Source: Pseudomonadota bacterium
Lineage (GTDB): Bacteria; Pseudomonadota; Alphaproteobacteria; Rhodobacterales; Rhodobacteraceae
Length of the DNA: 5,597 nt
Direction of reading: 5' to 3'
Assembly: GCA_022573605.1 (NCBI GenBank)
Contig: JACZTQ010000219.1
Span: 1-5,597, forward strand
Position 1 is the first letter of the stretch. Every line of letters begins with the position of its first letter. The position numbers and the translations under genes were made by a program. The notes beneath the pieces are model-generated. The model made no database searches and was not told the origin of the DNA. It saw only the letters and a list, made by a program, of their open reading frames with translations. Shown here one piece after another: positions 5,432 to 5,597 of this stretch.

Positions 5432-5597
5432 ATGCGAAACTCGGTCAAGGTGGCGATCGGAGCGGTGCTGGCCGGGGCTGGCGGCCTGGCGATCTGGTGG
5501 CAGTCGCAACCGGCGCCGGTTGTCGGGCCCGCGGCGGAGCCCGTTGTCGAAGCGCCGGCGGCGCCTGCGCCCGAAGCGGCCGTGGCCGAGGCGCCCG
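5432..5597 (+). CDS. Partial membrane-anchored protein with Ala/Pro/Glu-rich linker (truncated by window edge)
   Basis: The frame is open from ATG 5432 to the right edge, giving 55 codons with no stop. The start MRNSVK is followed by one hydrophobic segment (about residues 5-23, ending in AIWW), then a linker of Ala, Pro, Val and Glu (from about residue 24 on). This reads as an N-terminal membrane anchor or uncleaved signal followed by an unstructured extracytoplasmic linker. GGAAGG (5416-5421) lies 10 nt before this ATG and supports it; an in-frame ATG at 5402 would add ten residues. From memory, alphaproteobacterial LOG genes often sit beside a LysM peptidoglycan-binding protein with such an N-terminus. 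No LysM domain is visible within the window, so that identity is a guess. Confidence 0.65.
   Translation, partial: MRNSVKVAIGAVLAGAGGLAIWWQSQPAPVVGPAAEPVVEAPAAPAPEAAVAEAP

Noticed and set aside
1..5597. CRISPR array, tRNA or rRNA genes, insertion sequence or defence genes
   Set aside because: No regularly spaced direct repeats, RNA-gene signatures, transposase motifs or defence-protein domains were seen in either strand.

Overview
The window is GC-rich chromosomal DNA from an alphaproteobacterium. Three observations point there: the YajC N-terminus (MFVTPAYAQA), the order yajC-secD/secF-Mth938-domain gene, and a divergent LOG-family gene next to a membrane-anchored Ala/Pro/Glu-rich protein. 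The overall look is closest to Rhodobacterales or a neighbouring order, but this is judged from memory of families, not from a search. The region is mostly core housekeeping sequence. I see no phage, CRISPR, toxin-antitoxin or insertion sequence genes, and no tRNA or rRNA.

Layout. Bases 1-305 carry no credible gene. They hold a strong hairpin, G-rich tracts with a 23-bp tandem repeat, and a sigma70-like promoter candidate. Next come yajC (306-641) and a single-ORF secDF fusion (695-3343); both encode accessory parts of the Sec translocon. A 70-bp nested inverted repeat follows (3357-3426), then a small Mth938/DUF498-domain gene (3451-3813) related to the mitochondrial complex I assembly factor NDUFAF3. 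An iron-type superoxide dismutase gene, sodB (3925-4530), probably has its own promoter. The convergent intergenic region (4531-4753) holds two hairpins and a second nested inverted repeat (4633-4705). On the minus strand lies a LOG-family (TIGR00730) gene (4754-5320). Diverging from it, a membrane-anchored protein gene begins at 5432 and runs off the right edge.

How the genes relate. YajC and SecDF act together with SecYEG, using the proton gradient to complete protein export. The Mth938-domain gene is probably read through from the sec operon, although its molecular role in bacteria is unclear. SodB is a cytosolic oxidative-stress enzyme and the LOG protein a nucleotide-cleaving enzyme; neither has an obvious functional link to the sec genes.

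The most interesting non-genic signal is the pair of nested inverted repeats. Both share one architecture: an outer GTAG/CTAC tetranucleotide and an 8-bp hairpin in each arm, with the two arms inverted. That is what an inverted doublet of REP sequences (REPIN/BIME type) looks like, the class mobilised by RAYT (TnpA-REP) transposases. In the second element the two arms differ by paired compensatory changes that keep each local hairpin intact. No new enzymatic or defence system is visible here.
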